DNA of 64,000 nucleotides from DATARR01 sp034666985 (GCA_034666985.1 JAXDKS010000045.1:62001-126000), one strand, 5' to 3'. Positions 17,070 through 26,155 are shown, counted from the first letter of the stretch. A program made the numbers and translations. Notes: a model not told the origin generated them from the letters alone.

Positions 17070-18481
17070 GACGGCGGCGCCTCCGCGAGCCAGCCGCCCG
17101 TGAAGCCGGCGCGCTTCAGGCCGCGGACGATGTGGGGGTTCTTCCGCATCGTCTTCCAGACGAGCTCGCTGCGATGGTTTTCGATCATGGCCACGATCGG
17201 TCCCTGATCGATGCCGAGGTAGTCGACGTCGAACCAGCCCTGCGCCGGATCGACGTGCCCGCTCGTCACCCCCTGGCTCGTCCGCAGCGTCGGATTGAAG
17301 GCGTCGAGAAAACCATATTTCGAGTAGAGCCGGCTGCCGTAGCGGCGGCTCATCTCGCGGATGGCCGGGATCGACAGCTCCGGCGTGAAGACGATCGACG
17401 AGACCGCGGCGGTCGGCGCGATCGTGCCGTCGTCGCGAATGTCGTCTGCGGTGGCGCCGCGCGCGGTGTAGCTGTGGAAGGTGCGCGAGCGGCCGTCGAT
17501 CATGATCGTCGCGTCCATCGGGCCGTCGCAGGCGGAGAGCCCCCAGATGCGGGCGCCGTAGTCGCGGTACCCGTTCGGGTTGTCAACGGCGTAGGCGTGC
17601 TGCGCGATCGTGGCGCGGCGGGAGCTCTCAAAATAATCAATTCCGTGCGAGCGCGTCACCTCGTCCCGGATGCCGCGGAAGTCGATCCAGACGTGCGAGT
17701 ACTGATGCCCGAAGAGCGGCGCGAAGAGGATGTGCTCCTGGCCGTAGAACGTCCCCCAGCGGTCGGTCTTCGTGTACTCGCCCCAGGCGCTCGCGTCGAC
17801 GGGGTGCGTGGGCGAGCCGAGGGCGAGGAGGATGACGATCATCGCCTCGTTGTAGCCGCGCCAGTCGTAGGTGTGGAAGCCCTCCTCGGGCGTCCAGCCC
17901 ATGCTGATCGCCGGATTCCGCGCCTGCTCCCAGGGCCAGTCGACGCGCTCATAAAGCTCCTCGGCCGTAGCGCGGATCGCCGACTCGGTGGCGTCGTCGC
18001 GGTCGAAGTAGGACTGCGCGAAAAGGACGCCGGCCATGAGCAGGGAGGTGTCGACCGTCGACAGCTCCACGGTCTTGAACCGCTCGGCGGTCCGCATGTC
18101 GAGGAAGTGATAGAAAAAACCTTTGTAGCCGGAAACGCCGCGCGGCTCGGGACCCTGCTTCATCGCCAGCAGCGAGCGCAGGGTGGCGAGCGTCCGCTCC
18201 GCCGCTCGTCCCCGCGGCACGTAACCGCGCTCGGCGCCGATGCCGTAGGCGGTGAGGCCGAAGCCGACGGCGGCGATGCTCGAGAACGACGGCGTGGGCG
18301 CGCGATCGGGAATCAGCAACGTCTGCGGATCGGCGAGGTCCCAGAAGTAATTGAAGCTGCGGTGCTCGACGTCGTCGAGGAGCGCACGATCGTCGGCCGG
18401 CGCGGTGCGCTGGGGCGCGGGAGCGACCGCGCAGCCGGACAGCGAGACGGCGAGGAGGAGCGCGAAGATCCTTCGTGTCAT
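17066..18481 (-). CDS. Glycoamylase-family lipoprotein, possible GH144 beta-1,2-glucanase
   Basis: 471 aa from the ATG at 18481; longer readings upstream are the shadow of the TonB receptor gene. The signal peptide ends in lipobox LSGC. The mature protein begins with the conserved SFNYFWDLADP stretch and continues with SIAAVGFGLTAYGIGAERGY, GFFYHFLDM and WGEYTKTDRWGTFYGQEHIL, the glycoamylase-like family (Pfam PF10091). This (alpha/alpha)6 family includes GH144 endo-beta-1,2-glucanases and parts of cyclic beta-1,2-glucan synthases, and is not a true starch glucoamylase. Placed between a TonB receptor and an ABC binding protein, it most likely cuts incoming glucan in the periplasm. Linkage specificity is inference. 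Confidence 0.83.
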   Translation of the reverse strand: MTRRIFALLLAVSLSGCAVAPAPQRTAPADDRALLDDVEHRSFNYFWDLADPQTLLIPDRAPTPSFSSIAAVGFGLTAYGIGAERGYVPRGRAAERTLATLRSLLAMKQGPEPRGVSGYKGFFYHFLDMRTAERFKTVELSTVDTSLLMAGVLFAQSYFDRDDATESAIRATAEELYERVDWPWEQARNPAISMGWTPEEGFHTYDWRGYNEAMIVILLALGSPTHPVDASAWGEYTKTDRWGTFYGQEHILFAPLFGHQYSHVWIDFRGIRDEVTRSHGIDYFESSRRATIAQHAYAVDNPNGYRDYGARIWGLSACDGPMDATIMIDGRSRTFHSYTARGATADDIRDDGTIAPTAAVSSIVFTPELSIPAIREMSRRYGSRLYSKYGFLDAFNPTLRTSQGVTSGHVDPAQGWFDVDYLGIDQGPIVAMIENHRSELVWKTMRKNPHIVRGLKRAGFTGGWLAEAPPS

Positions 18482-18509
18482 CGGTGCCCTCCCCGCCGTC
18501 GCCTGCCCG

Positions 18510-21326
18510 TCAGAAGTTGATCTTGAGCCCGACCTGCTCGCGACGACCGAGGTTGCTGACGCAGGTCGGCTCGCCGAAGGTCGGGTTCCCCTCCGGCGGG
18601 ATGAAGTTGTTGAGGCAGCCGTAGCTCGCCCAGTTGAAGGCGTTGAAGATCTCGCCGGAGAGGGCCACCGAGACGGGACCGACCGGGAAGCTCTTCTCCA
18701 GGCGGAAATCGATCGTGCGGCTCGCGAAGCCCCAAGTCGTGGGCGGCCGGATGGAGCGCTCGAACGGGTGCGTCCGCTGCCGCGCCGCAAGGTCGAAGCC
18801 CTGGGAGAAGTCGAGGACGTTGGTGGCGCCGCCGGTGCCGAACGCGAGGGCGGTGCTGAAGCGCAGGCCCCACCACGGCAGGGCGAAGATGGCGTCGGCA
18901 ACGATGCGGTCGCGCTCCGAGTCCGGCACCTCGTGGCGCGGGTACTGGGCCGCGCTCGGGTAATCGAGGCTGAACAGGTCGTTGCCGTTCTGCTCGGCCT
19001 TGGCGTGCGTCCAGGCGAGGTGCGCTCCCCAGCGGCCGGAGAACGGCCGGTCGAGGGTGAGGAAGACACCGTCGTACCAGTACTGCTTGCCTTTCGGGTC
19101 GGAGATGATCACGTTGCCGAAGCCCGGCACCAGCGCCGCGCAGCACAGGCCGCTCGCCGACAGCCAGGTGAAGCCACGATAGCCGCGGACGTTGTTGTAG
19201 CTGAGCGAGCCCGTCCACGAGCCGAGCGCCTGCCGGATGCCGAGGTTCCACTGGTTCGAGTAGGGCGGCTTGGTGTTGTTGTTGAGCAGGTAGATCTCGG
19301 GGCTGGTCGCTCCCGACGCGATGAGCGCGTGCAAGCCTTCGGGCGTCAGGTATCGTAGCTCAAACGGGATCGTCGGCGCGCCGTTGCGCGGACGTCCGTC
19401 AGGCGAGAACTCGATACGGTAGACGGGGAACTGCAGGCGGAAGCGCTCGTCGAGCGTGGCGTTGAGGAAGTTGCGGTCGTAGTAGCGGCCGGCGCCGCCG
19501 AAGACGACCGTCTTGCTGTCGCCGCGCAGGTCGTAGGAGAAGCCGAGGCGGGGCTGGAACGCGTTCGTGAACTGTGAGCGATTGTTGCCGTTGGAGAAGT
19601 AGCTCGGGTCCACCTTGCCGGCCAGCGCCGCGGCGATGTTCGCCGGCGTCACATAATTCTCATCGAGCTGGTTCGACTCGTAGTCCCAACGCAGACCGAG
19701 GTTCAACGTCAGCCGGTTGAGGGTCCAGGTGTCCTGGCCGTAGACGCCGTACTCCTGGTTGTTGGCCGAGAGCCGCGGATTGCCGAAGCCGAACAGCGCC
19801 TCGAACGGCTGATTGAAGGACAGTCCGTTCGCCGGGTCGTTGCGGAAGTTGAAGACCGGGTTGCCGGTCTGGCTCTTGTTGACGTCGTAATGGAGGAAGT
19901 CGACGTTGCCGCCGACCTGGAGGCTGTGGTCGCCGTGCCACTGGTTGACGGCGAAGCTGTAGTCGTCGCGCAGCTCGATGCGCCGCTGGTTGAATTCCTG
20001 GGTCGTGTCCTTGCCGCCGATGCGGATGACGCCCTCGAAGTTGAGCCCCACCAGCTCGGGATGGAGCGGCACCGGGTTGAAGTCGTACTTCTGCCAACTG
20101 AGCGACGCCTGGTTCAGGGCCGTGTCGTTGTTCCAACTGTGGCGCAGGGTCGAGCCGTACACCGAGTTCTTGGCATCGGCCGCCGATTCGAACGACGTCT
20201 GTCCACCGAAGTCGCGCGTCTCGTGCTCGCGGCGGTAGTTGCCGCTCCAGTCCACGAGCTGGTTCTGCGCCGGCTGCCAGCTCAGCTTGCCGAACCCCAG
20301 GTTGGACTTGAACGGCTTGGGGAAGACGCCGGTGAACTGGCCGAACTGGCTCGCGAAATTCGCGTTGCCGAGCGTGACCGGCGTCGTGGCGTGCTCGTCG
20401 ACGCCTTCGTAGGAGAGGAAGAAGTGGAGACGGTCCTTGATGATCGGTCCGCCGATCGAGAGGCCGGGCTGATTGCGGCGATAATCCTGGTTCGTGGCCA
20501 GCGACGAGAACTGGAAGTTCTTCGGCAGGTCCGACACCCACTGCCGCGGCTGGTAGAACCAGAAGAGCTGCCCCTTGAAGTCATTGCCGCCCGACTTGGT
20601 GACCGCGGTGATGATGGCGCTCGACGCCTTCTCGTACTGCGCGCTGTAGTTCTGGGTGATGACGCGGAACTCCTGCACGGCGTTCTGCGGGAATGGATTG
20701 CCGCGGCTCGCGTCCTGGCCCACCAGGCCGCCTTGCAATATGTCGTTCTTGAAGCTCACGCCGTCGATGAACACGTTGGTCTGCTCGGCCGGCTGGGCGT
20801 CGCCGGCGATCGTCTTGCGCTGCGGGTCGAGCGAGAGCCGGATGCCGGGCGCCAGGGTCGCGAACTTGAGGAAGTTGCGGTCGTCCTGCGGCAGGTTCTC
20901 GATCTGCTGCGGCGTGACGTTGGTCGCCGCCTCCGAGCTCCGCGTATCAATGGTCTGCTCGCCCACGACGTTGATCGTCTCGCTGACGACGGTGGTCGGC
21001 GACAGCACGAAGGTGACGTCCAGGTTCTGGCCGACGCGCACGGTCACCGTCTCCGAGCGCGGCTCGACGCCGGTGGCCGACACCGTCACGACGTACTCTC
21101 CCGGAGTGAGGCCACCCATCTGGAAGGTCCCGTCGGGCCCGGCGGTGACCGTCTTGATGAACCCCGAGGCCGTGCCCACGGCCTCGACCTTGGCGCCGGC
21201 GAGCGCTGCCGACTGGTCGTTCGTCACTTTGCCGTGGATGGTTGCCGTCGACGACTGGGCGAACGCGGAAACCGCGAGGGCGCCGGCGAGCAGTGCGAAC
21301 AGAAATGACTTGAGCATCCGTCTCAT
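18510..21326 (-). CDS. TonB-dependent outer-membrane receptor with carboxypeptidase-regulatory-like N-domain
   Basis: 938 aa from the ATG at 21326, preceded by AAGGAGGGG; the longer frame to 21767 is a shadow of the LacI gene. A signal peptide ends in SAFAQ. Residues about 22-110 form the beta-sandwich extension (IHGKVTNDQSAALAGAKVEA, GLTPGEYVVTVSATG). The plug domain follows with NVFIDGVSFKND, and then a 22-strand barrel ending REQVGLKINF. This Oar-like architecture is abundant in Acidobacteriota. It overlaps the LacI stop by 4 bp and precedes the glycoamylase-like gene, so it is probably the outer-membrane importer for the operon's glycan. Confidence 0.93.
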   Translation of the reverse strand: MRRMLKSFLFALLAGALAVSAFAQSSTATIHGKVTNDQSAALAGAKVEAVGTASGFIKTVTAGPDGTFQMGGLTPGEYVVTVSATGVEPRSETVTVRVGQNLDVTFVLSPTTVVSETINVVGEQTIDTRSSEAATNVTPQQIENLPQDDRNFLKFATLAPGIRLSLDPQRKTIAGDAQPAEQTNVFIDGVSFKNDILQGGLVGQDASRGNPFPQNAVQEFRVITQNYSAQYEKASSAIITAVTKSGGNDFKGQLFWFYQPRQWVSDLPKNFQFSSLATNQDYRRNQPGLSIGGPIIKDRLHFFLSYEGVDEHATTPVTLGNANFASQFGQFTGVFPKPFKSNLGFGKLSWQPAQNQLVDWSGNYRREHETRDFGGQTSFESAADAKNSVYGSTLRHSWNNDTALNQASLSWQKYDFNPVPLHPELVGLNFEGVIRIGGKDTTQEFNQRRIELRDDYSFAVNQWHGDHSLQVGGNVDFLHYDVNKSQTGNPVFNFRNDPANGLSFNQPFEALFGFGNPRLSANNQEYGVYGQDTWTLNRLTLNLGLRWDYESNQLDENYVTPANIAAALAGKVDPSYFSNGNNRSQFTNAFQPRLGFSYDLRGDSKTVVFGGAGRYYDRNFLNATLDERFRLQFPVYRIEFSPDGRPRNGAPTIPFELRYLTPEGLHALIASGATSPEIYLLNNNTKPPYSNQWNLGIRQALGSWTGSLSYNNVRGYRGFTWLSASGLCCAALVPGFGNVIISDPKGKQYWYDGVFLTLDRPFSGRWGAHLAWTHAKAEQNGNDLFSLDYPSAAQYPRHEVPDSERDRIVADAIFALPWWGLRFSTALAFGTGGATNVLDFSQGFDLAARQRTHPFERSIRPPTTWGFASRTIDFRLEKSFPVGPVSVALSGEIFNAFNWASYGCLNNFIPPEGNPTFGEPTCVSNLGRREQVGLKINF

Positions 21327-22372
21327 GAATCCCCTCCTTCGTTTTTTCTCGATGATGCCGATACCGGAGCCGCTGCGCCGCCGCAGGAGTCCCGCACCAC
21401 CAGCCTGGTGGCCACGGTCTCCTGCCGCCGCTCGTGCTTGTTCTTGCTCTCCACCGCATGGAGCAGCCGCTCCATGGCCCGCGTCCCCAGCTCCGCGATG
21501 GGCACGTGCACCGACGAGAGAGCCGGCGTGATGTAGCGGGCGATGGGAATGTCGTCGAAGCCGGCCACGGCCACGTCGCCCGGCACCCGCACCCCGGCCG
21601 CGCGCAGAGCCAGCAGGCAGCCGATGGCCATGGAGTCGTTGGCGGCGAAGATGGCCGTGGGGCGCGGCGCGAGCGCCAGCAGGCGCTCCCCGGCCCGGTA
21701 GCCCGACTCCTCGCTGAAATCCCCCTCGATCTCCAATCCCTCCGACCGCTCGATCCCCAGCGAGCACAGGGCGTCGCGGTAGCCGCGCAGCCGCTCCCGG
21801 GCGTCGACGTTCTCCGCCGGCCCCTTGAGCAGGGCGATGCGGCGATGGCCCAGCCCGGCCAGGTGCCGCACCATGGCGAACGCGCCGCCGTAGTTGTCGA
21901 TCTGGATCGCGTCGAAGGAGGCGCCGGCGACCGGCGTGTTGAGGAGCACCACGGGCAGGGTCTCCGGCAGGTTGCGGCGCAGGGTCTGCGCGTCCACGTC
22001 CGGCGACAGGACGATGAGCCCGTCCACCCGGCCCCGCATGGCCCGCAGCACGGCCTCGATCTCGGCGCGGTCGCTGTGGAAGCCCGAGACCAGGACGTGA
22101 TAGCCGCTCCTCCGCGCCGCGAGGTCGATGCCGCGGATGACTTCGGAGAAGAACTCGCCGTAGAGGTCGGGCAGCAGCACGCCCATGGTGTCCGTCTGGT
22201 TGGTGATGAGGCTGCGGGCGGCGCCGTGGGGCACGTAGCGCAGGTTCTCGATCGTCTCGACGATCCGGCGCCGCGTCTCCTCGGCGACCGGCCCCGTGTT
22301 GTTGAGCACGCGGGACACCGTGGCGATGGAGACGCCGGCCTTGAGGGCGACCTCTTTGATGGAAGCGCTCAT
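21323..22372 (-). CDS. LacI-family transcriptional regulator of the glycan operon
   Basis: 349 aa. The N-terminal HTH is canonical (IKEVALKAGVSIATVSRVLN, then a hinge helix with YVPHGAARSL). The periplasmic-binding-protein-like core carries IFAANDSMAIGCLLALR and VAVAGFDDIPIARYITPALS. Such proteins release DNA when a sugar ligand binds. It is the first gene of the operon and overlaps the TonB receptor gene by 4 bp. The matching palindrome TGTAATCGTTTACA lies 80 bp upstream at the promoter, so autorepression and control of the whole operon are likely. Confidence 0.95.
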   Translation of the reverse strand: MSASIKEVALKAGVSIATVSRVLNNTGPVAEETRRRIVETIENLRYVPHGAARSLITNQTDTMGVLLPDLYGEFFSEVIRGIDLAARRSGYHVLVSGFHSDRAEIEAVLRAMRGRVDGLIVLSPDVDAQTLRRNLPETLPVVLLNTPVAGASFDAIQIDNYGGAFAMVRHLAGLGHRRIALLKGPAENVDARERLRGYRDALCSLGIERSEGLEIEGDFSEESGYRAGERLLALAPRPTAIFAANDSMAIGCLLALRAAGVRVPGDVAVAGFDDIPIARYITPALSSVHVPIAELGTRAMERLLHAVESKNKHERRQETVATRLVVRDSCGGAAAPVSASSRKNEGGDS

Positions 22373-22428
22373 CCGAGGCTCCTTGAGTACCGCTCAGGCG
22401 ATCGAGAAAGTGTGAGGCACCTCGGCGC

Positions 22429-22444
22429 GTGGACGGGCGTCCAC
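22429..22444 (-). promoter_or_regulatory. Stem-loop in the leader of the LacI-led operon
   Basis: GTGGAC and GTCCAC (6-bp arms, 4-nt loop GGGC on the plus strand) fall in the transcribed leader between the predicted start site near 22466 and the LacI ATG at 22372. The stem is short but GC-rich. Whether it acts in RNA or as a second protein-binding dyad is not known. Confidence 0.35.
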
Positions 22445-22451
22445 GGGGAAG

Positions 22452-22502
22452 TGTAATCGTTTACAGTTGCCTACCGTAGCAGGGTGTTTCGCGGGATGTC
22501 AA
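22452..22502 (-). promoter_or_regulatory. Promoter and LacI-type operator of the glycan operon
   Basis: On the minus strand a consensus -35 TTGACA (22497-22502) is 18 bp from TACGGT (22473-22478). The dyad TGTAATCGTTTACA (22452-22465, 12 of 14 positions symmetric, central CG) covers the expected transcription start. Its form is typical of LacI-family operators and its placement allows block of initiation. Confidence 0.78.
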
Positions 22503-22532
22503 GGAAGCTCACACAGGTGGGGCTACCGCCCT

Positions 22533-23609
22533 CTACCGCCCCTTGAGCTTGTACATCTGCCGCTGCCCTTTGTGCACGACCTTGTTCTTCTTCTTCTCCT
22601 GGAGGCGGGCGAGCTCGTCCTGGCGGATGTGGAGGTGGTGCAGCTCACGCTCGAGCTTGTGATAGCTCTCCAGGCGTTCGGCCGGCAGAGCGCCGCTCGC
22701 CACCGCCGCCTCGACGGCGCAGCCGGGCTCGCCGTGATGCCGGCAGTCGGCGAAACGGCAGCCCGCGGCCAGCGCCTCGACGTCGGGGAAGGTGGATTCG
22801 ATCCCCTGGTCCCCTTCCCAGAGCTGGAGCTCGCGCAGGCCGGGGGTGTCGATGAGGAGGCCGCCGCCCGGCACCAAGAACAGCTCGCGATGGGTGGTGG
22901 TGTGGCGGCCGCGGTCGTCCCCCTCACGCACGTCGCCCGTCTTCTGGGCCTCGCGGCCCAGGAGACGGTTGATGAGCGTGGACTTGCCGACACCCGAGGA
23001 ACCGAGGAGACCCACCGTCCTGCCCGGCCCGAGATAGGCGCTCAGCGCCTCGCAATTTTCCCCCGTCTTGGCGCTCACCCGCAGGACGGGCACACCCATG
23101 GCCACGGCCTCGACCTCGAGCAGGCACGCCTCGGGGTTCTCGCAACGGTCGAGCTTGTTGAGGACGACCACGGGCTGGGCGCCACTGTCCCAGGCGGCCG
23201 TGAGGTAGCGCTCGATGCGGCGCGGGTTGTAGTCGCCATCGAGGCCGGAGACGAGGAAGATGGTGTCGATGTTGGCGGCCACCACCTGCTCCTCAGTGCG
23301 CAGGCCGGCGGTCTTGCGGGAGAACCTGGACCGGCGCGGCAGGATGGCATGGATGATCGCCCGCCCCTCCCCCGCCGGCGCCTGGAGCGCCACCCAGTCC
23401 CCCACCGCCGGGTGGCCCGCCGATCCGCCCGGGCCCGCCAGCTCATGGCGCAGCCGTCCCGCGATGTCGGCGTAGTGCTCGGACTCCCCGGTCGAAACCT
23501 GGTTGAGCCCCTTCTGAGCCACCACCCGGGCGGGGACCAGCCCCTGCTCGCGGTAGGGCTCGAAGGCCGTAGCGAAAAAGTCGTCGAAGCCCAGGTCGTC
23601 GAGGGTCAC
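22533..23609 (-). CDS. rsgA: Ribosome small-subunit-dependent GTPase A
   Basis: 358 aa from the GTG at 23609; the longer frame upstream is a shadow. The circularly permuted GTPase order is visible: G4 NKLD, then G1 GSSGVGKST, then G3 DTPG. An N-terminal OB-fold precedes it (VGDWVALQ) and a C-terminal zinc finger follows (CRFADCRHHGEPGC). RsgA binds the 30S subunit late in assembly and promotes release of RbfA. The C-terminal tail is lysine-rich and helical. The GTG overlaps the stop of the DUF4287 gene by 4 bp, so the two are co-translated. Confidence 0.95.
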   Translation of the reverse strand: MTLDDLGFDDFFATAFEPYREQGLVPARVVAQKGLNQVSTGESEHYADIAGRLRHELAGPGGSAGHPAVGDWVALQAPAGEGRAIIHAILPRRSRFSRKTAGLRTEEQVVAANIDTIFLVSGLDGDYNPRRIERYLTAAWDSGAQPVVVLNKLDRCENPEACLLEVEAVAMGVPVLRVSAKTGENCEALSAYLGPGRTVGLLGSSGVGKSTLINRLLGREAQKTGDVREGDDRGRHTTTHRELFLVPGGGLLIDTPGLRELQLWEGDQGIESTFPDVEALAAGCRFADCRHHGEPGCAVEAAVASGALPAERLESYHKLERELHHLHIRQDELARLQEKKKNKVVHKGQRQMYKLKGR

Positions 23610-24226
23610 GCGTCCATCTCGTACGCTTTCTTCAGCCACCGCCGGACCTCGTCGTCGATGTCCCTCAAACTGGTGATGGGGATGCGGTGGGTGATGCGAT
23701 CCTTCTTGGCGAAACCGCCAGTGTCGATGAGGCGACCGGAGGCGGGTGTGTCCTTGAGGGCGAAGCCGAAGTCGATGCGGGTCCTGGTGGTGGGCTTGAT
23801 CTGGGCGAAGACGTGGTTGCGGTAGAGCGGCACGATGGTCTGGCAGGGGCAGACCTTGACGTCCGGACCCATGACGAAGCCGAGGTCGAGGAGGGCTTCG
23901 TAGATCAGTCGCAGGGCCGCCTTGGGGCCGGCGAACATGGCGTCCACGTAGCCTTGGGCGGCGGTGAGGTAGGTCTCGGGATCGCCGGCCTCTTCGCCCT
24001 TGCCGAGCGAGCGCTCGGCGAGCCACCAGGCGGAGTTGGTGCCCATCTTGTGCTTGGCCTTCAGCCAGTCCCGGCGCTCCTTCTCCGTGGGCGGCCCCTC
24101 CTCCTGGATGAAACGGAGCCACTCCTCCAGAGACCTGCCAGTCTTCTCGGGGAGGGTCTGGATCCAGCTCTGGGTCGACAGCACACCAGGGTGGACGCTG
24201 TAGGGGTTGGGATCGGATCGGGACAT
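23606..24226 (-). CDS. DUF4287/DUF5655 domain protein
   Basis: 206 aa. The N-terminal part (TGRSLEEWLRFIQEEGPPTE, KHKMGTNSAWWLAERSLG) matches the DUF4287 pattern. The C-terminal part (GPKAALRLIYEALLDLG, then FAQIKPTTRTRIDFGFALKD) matches DUF5655. Proteins joining these two domains are widespread but have no established function. It is translationally coupled to rsgA. A hairpin at 24233-24265 includes its ribosome binding site GGAGG. Confidence 0.8.
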   Translation of the reverse strand: MSRSDPNPYSVHPGVLSTQSWIQTLPEKTGRSLEEWLRFIQEEGPPTEKERRDWLKAKHKMGTNSAWWLAERSLGKGEEAGDPETYLTAAQGYVDAMFAGPKAALRLIYEALLDLGFVMGPDVKVCPCQTIVPLYRNHVFAQIKPTTRTRIDFGFALKDTPASGRLIDTGGFAKKDRITHRIPITSLRDIDDEVRRWLKKAYEMDA

Positions 24227-24232
24227 GGGGTT

Positions 24233-24265
24233 CCTCCGGAGAGAGTATTGTAGCCCCTCCGGAGG
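24233..24265 (-). promoter_or_regulatory. Intercistronic hairpin covering the ribosome site of the DUF4287 gene
   Basis: CCTCCGGA (24233-24240) and TCCGGAGG (24258-24265) are perfect 8-bp inverted arms with a 17-nt loop. On the minus-strand RNA the distal arm contains the GGAGG that precedes the ATG at 24226. The stem could hide the ribosome site or, lacking a clear U-tract, act as a weak terminator after the upstream gene that ends at 24275. Confidence 0.45.
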
Positions 24266-24274
24266 AGCCGCGCC

Positions 24275-25981
24275 TCAATGCGGCTGGAACGTCCCCGCGT
24301 TCAGGGCTTCGGCGCGCGCCTTCGCCCGGGCGAGGGGCGGCACGTCCCACTTGGCGCGCTCCTCGTCAGTGACCGCGGGATCGACGTTCCAGAGGATCCA
24401 GGGACCGGTGCCGTTCACCCTCTGGAACTGGGTGCCGTAGAGCTGGGGCTTGCCGAGCTTCATCAGGTAGCGGTCCTTGGCCGCGGCGGTGAGCCAGCGG
24501 GCGCCGGGATAGTCCGGGTCCAGCTCGGCGGCCTTCGCGGCCCACTGGTAGGCCCGGTCGTAGTCTTCAGGCGTCGCGCCGTGCTGGTAGACCATGGCGG
24601 CGTGGAGATAGTCGGCGGCCTCCTTGGCACCCCCCTTCTCCACGATCGCCAGGACGCGCTGGCGGCGCTCCGCGTCCCGCTTCTCCACGACTTGCCAGTG
24701 GGTGTCGTCGTTCAGGTCGGCCGCGCGGTCCGCCTGGTCCTCGTTGTAGAGGCGCTCGAGATCAGCGTTGAGGGGACCCTTGCGGGCTGCGGCGGCCCGG
24801 GCCTGCGCCTTCTCGAAGAGCGGTTTCCAGCGCGGGTCGTCGCGCACGGTCGCGAAGTCCGGATGAGTGGCCAGGCGGTCGACGTCACGGACGCCGTGGG
24901 ACGCCGCCTGGTCGAGACAGTAGAAGACGCCGTTCTTGTCGTTGTCTTTGGCGGCGCAAGCGGCGGCGGCCACCCAGGCGCGGCTGGCCTGACGATCCAG
25001 ATCAGCGGCGCTGGCGGCGGCGACGAACTGCTGGGCGCAGCCGGACCAGTCGGCCTTCTCGTAGGCGTTGGAGGCCCGGTCGTAGAGCGCGAAGAAGTCA
25101 AGGTTCATCGACTCCTCCCGCTTGCGGGACTCCGCCAGCGGCGGCACGTCCCACTTCGCCCGCTCCTCGTCGGTGATCGTGGGGTCCACCTGCCAGAGGA
25201 CCCATTTGTTGTCCACCTTCTTGAACTGCGTGCCATAGAGCTGGGGCTTGCCCTGCTCCATGAGAGAGCGGTCCAGGGTGGCGGCGGCGAGCCAGCGGGC
25301 GGCGGGGTACTCGGGGTCCAGCTCCACGGCCTTGAGGCACCACTGGTGGGCGCGCTGGTAGTCCTCCACGCGGTCGCTGTGCTGGAGGACCAGGGCCGCG
25401 TGAAAATAGTCGTCGGCCTGCTTGAGCCCTCCCTGGTCGGCGATCTCCTTGACGCGCTTGAGGCGTTCGGCGTCACGCTTGCCCACCACGCTCCAGTCGA
25501 TCTTGCCTCCCTGGCGATCCGCCTGGTCTTCCGCGCAGATGCGCGTCAGCTCGGCGTTCAGGGCCGCCTCGTGGGCCTCGCTCCGCGCTTTGACGCCATC
25601 CTCGAAGGCCTTCCAGCGCGGGTCGGCGCGCAGGGGCTCGACCTGCTGATTGGATTTGGCGCGTTCGAGATCGCGATAGCCCCGGGTGGCGGCCTTGTCC
25701 AGGCTGGCGAAGGCGGCCTCCTTGTTCCCGGCCGCGGCGAGGCAGGCGGCGGCAGCGAAGCGGGACCGCGCGGCCTCGCGGTCGTGGCTGGCAGCGGCGG
25801 CGGCGGCGCCGAACCGCTCGGCGCAGGCTGGCCAGTCCTTCTTCTCATAGGCGGTCATGCCCTGCTGGAAGAGCTCGCGATAGCCGGGTGCGGTCTGGGC
25901 CGGTGCGGTCTGGGCCGCAGCCGCGCCGGCGAGCGCCAGGGCGGTGAGGACCAGGAGCAGCATGTGACGTTTCTGCATCAT
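24275..25981 (-). CDS. Exported protein made of two homologous TPR-like halves
   Basis: 568 aa with a clear signal peptide (MQKRHMLLLVLTALALAGAA). Two halves align over their whole length: AYEKKDWPACAERF and AYEKADWSGCAQQF open each, and PQLYGTQF..DEERAKWDVPPLA closes each (near residues 260 and 540). Each half has helical hairpins resembling tetratricopeptide/Sel1 repeats. This points to a tandem duplication of a roughly 265-residue unit. It is divergent from the first efflux operon, and a shared 34-bp element lies between them. Function unknown; a periplasmic protein-binding scaffold is one possibility. Confidence 0.75.
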   Translation of the reverse strand: MMQKRHMLLLVLTALALAGAAAAQTAPAQTAPGYRELFQQGMTAYEKKDWPACAERFGAAAAAASHDREAARSRFAAAACLAAAGNKEAAFASLDKAATRGYRDLERAKSNQQVEPLRADPRWKAFEDGVKARSEAHEAALNAELTRICAEDQADRQGGKIDWSVVGKRDAERLKRVKEIADQGGLKQADDYFHAALVLQHSDRVEDYQRAHQWCLKAVELDPEYPAARWLAAATLDRSLMEQGKPQLYGTQFKKVDNKWVLWQVDPTITDEERAKWDVPPLAESRKREESMNLDFFALYDRASNAYEKADWSGCAQQFVAAASAADLDRQASRAWVAAAACAAKDNDKNGVFYCLDQAASHGVRDVDRLATHPDFATVRDDPRWKPLFEKAQARAAAARKGPLNADLERLYNEDQADRAADLNDDTHWQVVEKRDAERRQRVLAIVEKGGAKEAADYLHAAMVYQHGATPEDYDRAYQWAAKAAELDPDYPGARWLTAAAKDRYLMKLGKPQLYGTQFQRVNGTGPWILWNVDPAVTDEERAKWDVPPLARAKARAEALNAGTFQPH

Positions 25982-26061
25982 GGGAATCGTTCTCCTCGTC
26001 GAGCGATTCTAGTAGAACACAGGAACCGACCCGAGGTTGCGGCGGGAACGCCTCCCCTGTA

Positions 26062-26095
26062 ATACGCCGTGAAATCCGCCGTTCGGCGAATGGGC
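26062..26095 (+). repeat. 34-bp dispersed element, copy 1
   Basis: It starts with ATACGCCG, has two variable bases, then 24 bases including the perfect dyad CGCCGTTCGGCG. It matches 34493-34526 at 32 of 34 positions in the same orientation. It ends 61 bp before the TolC start codon, in a divergent intergenic region. Spacing and conservation suggest a regulatory site. Confidence 0.65.
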
Positions 26096-26155
26096 AATAC
26101 GCCGGCTCCGCCGCTAGGCTCAGAGTGCAAGAAAAGGAGTCGGGAGGTGAGAGTC

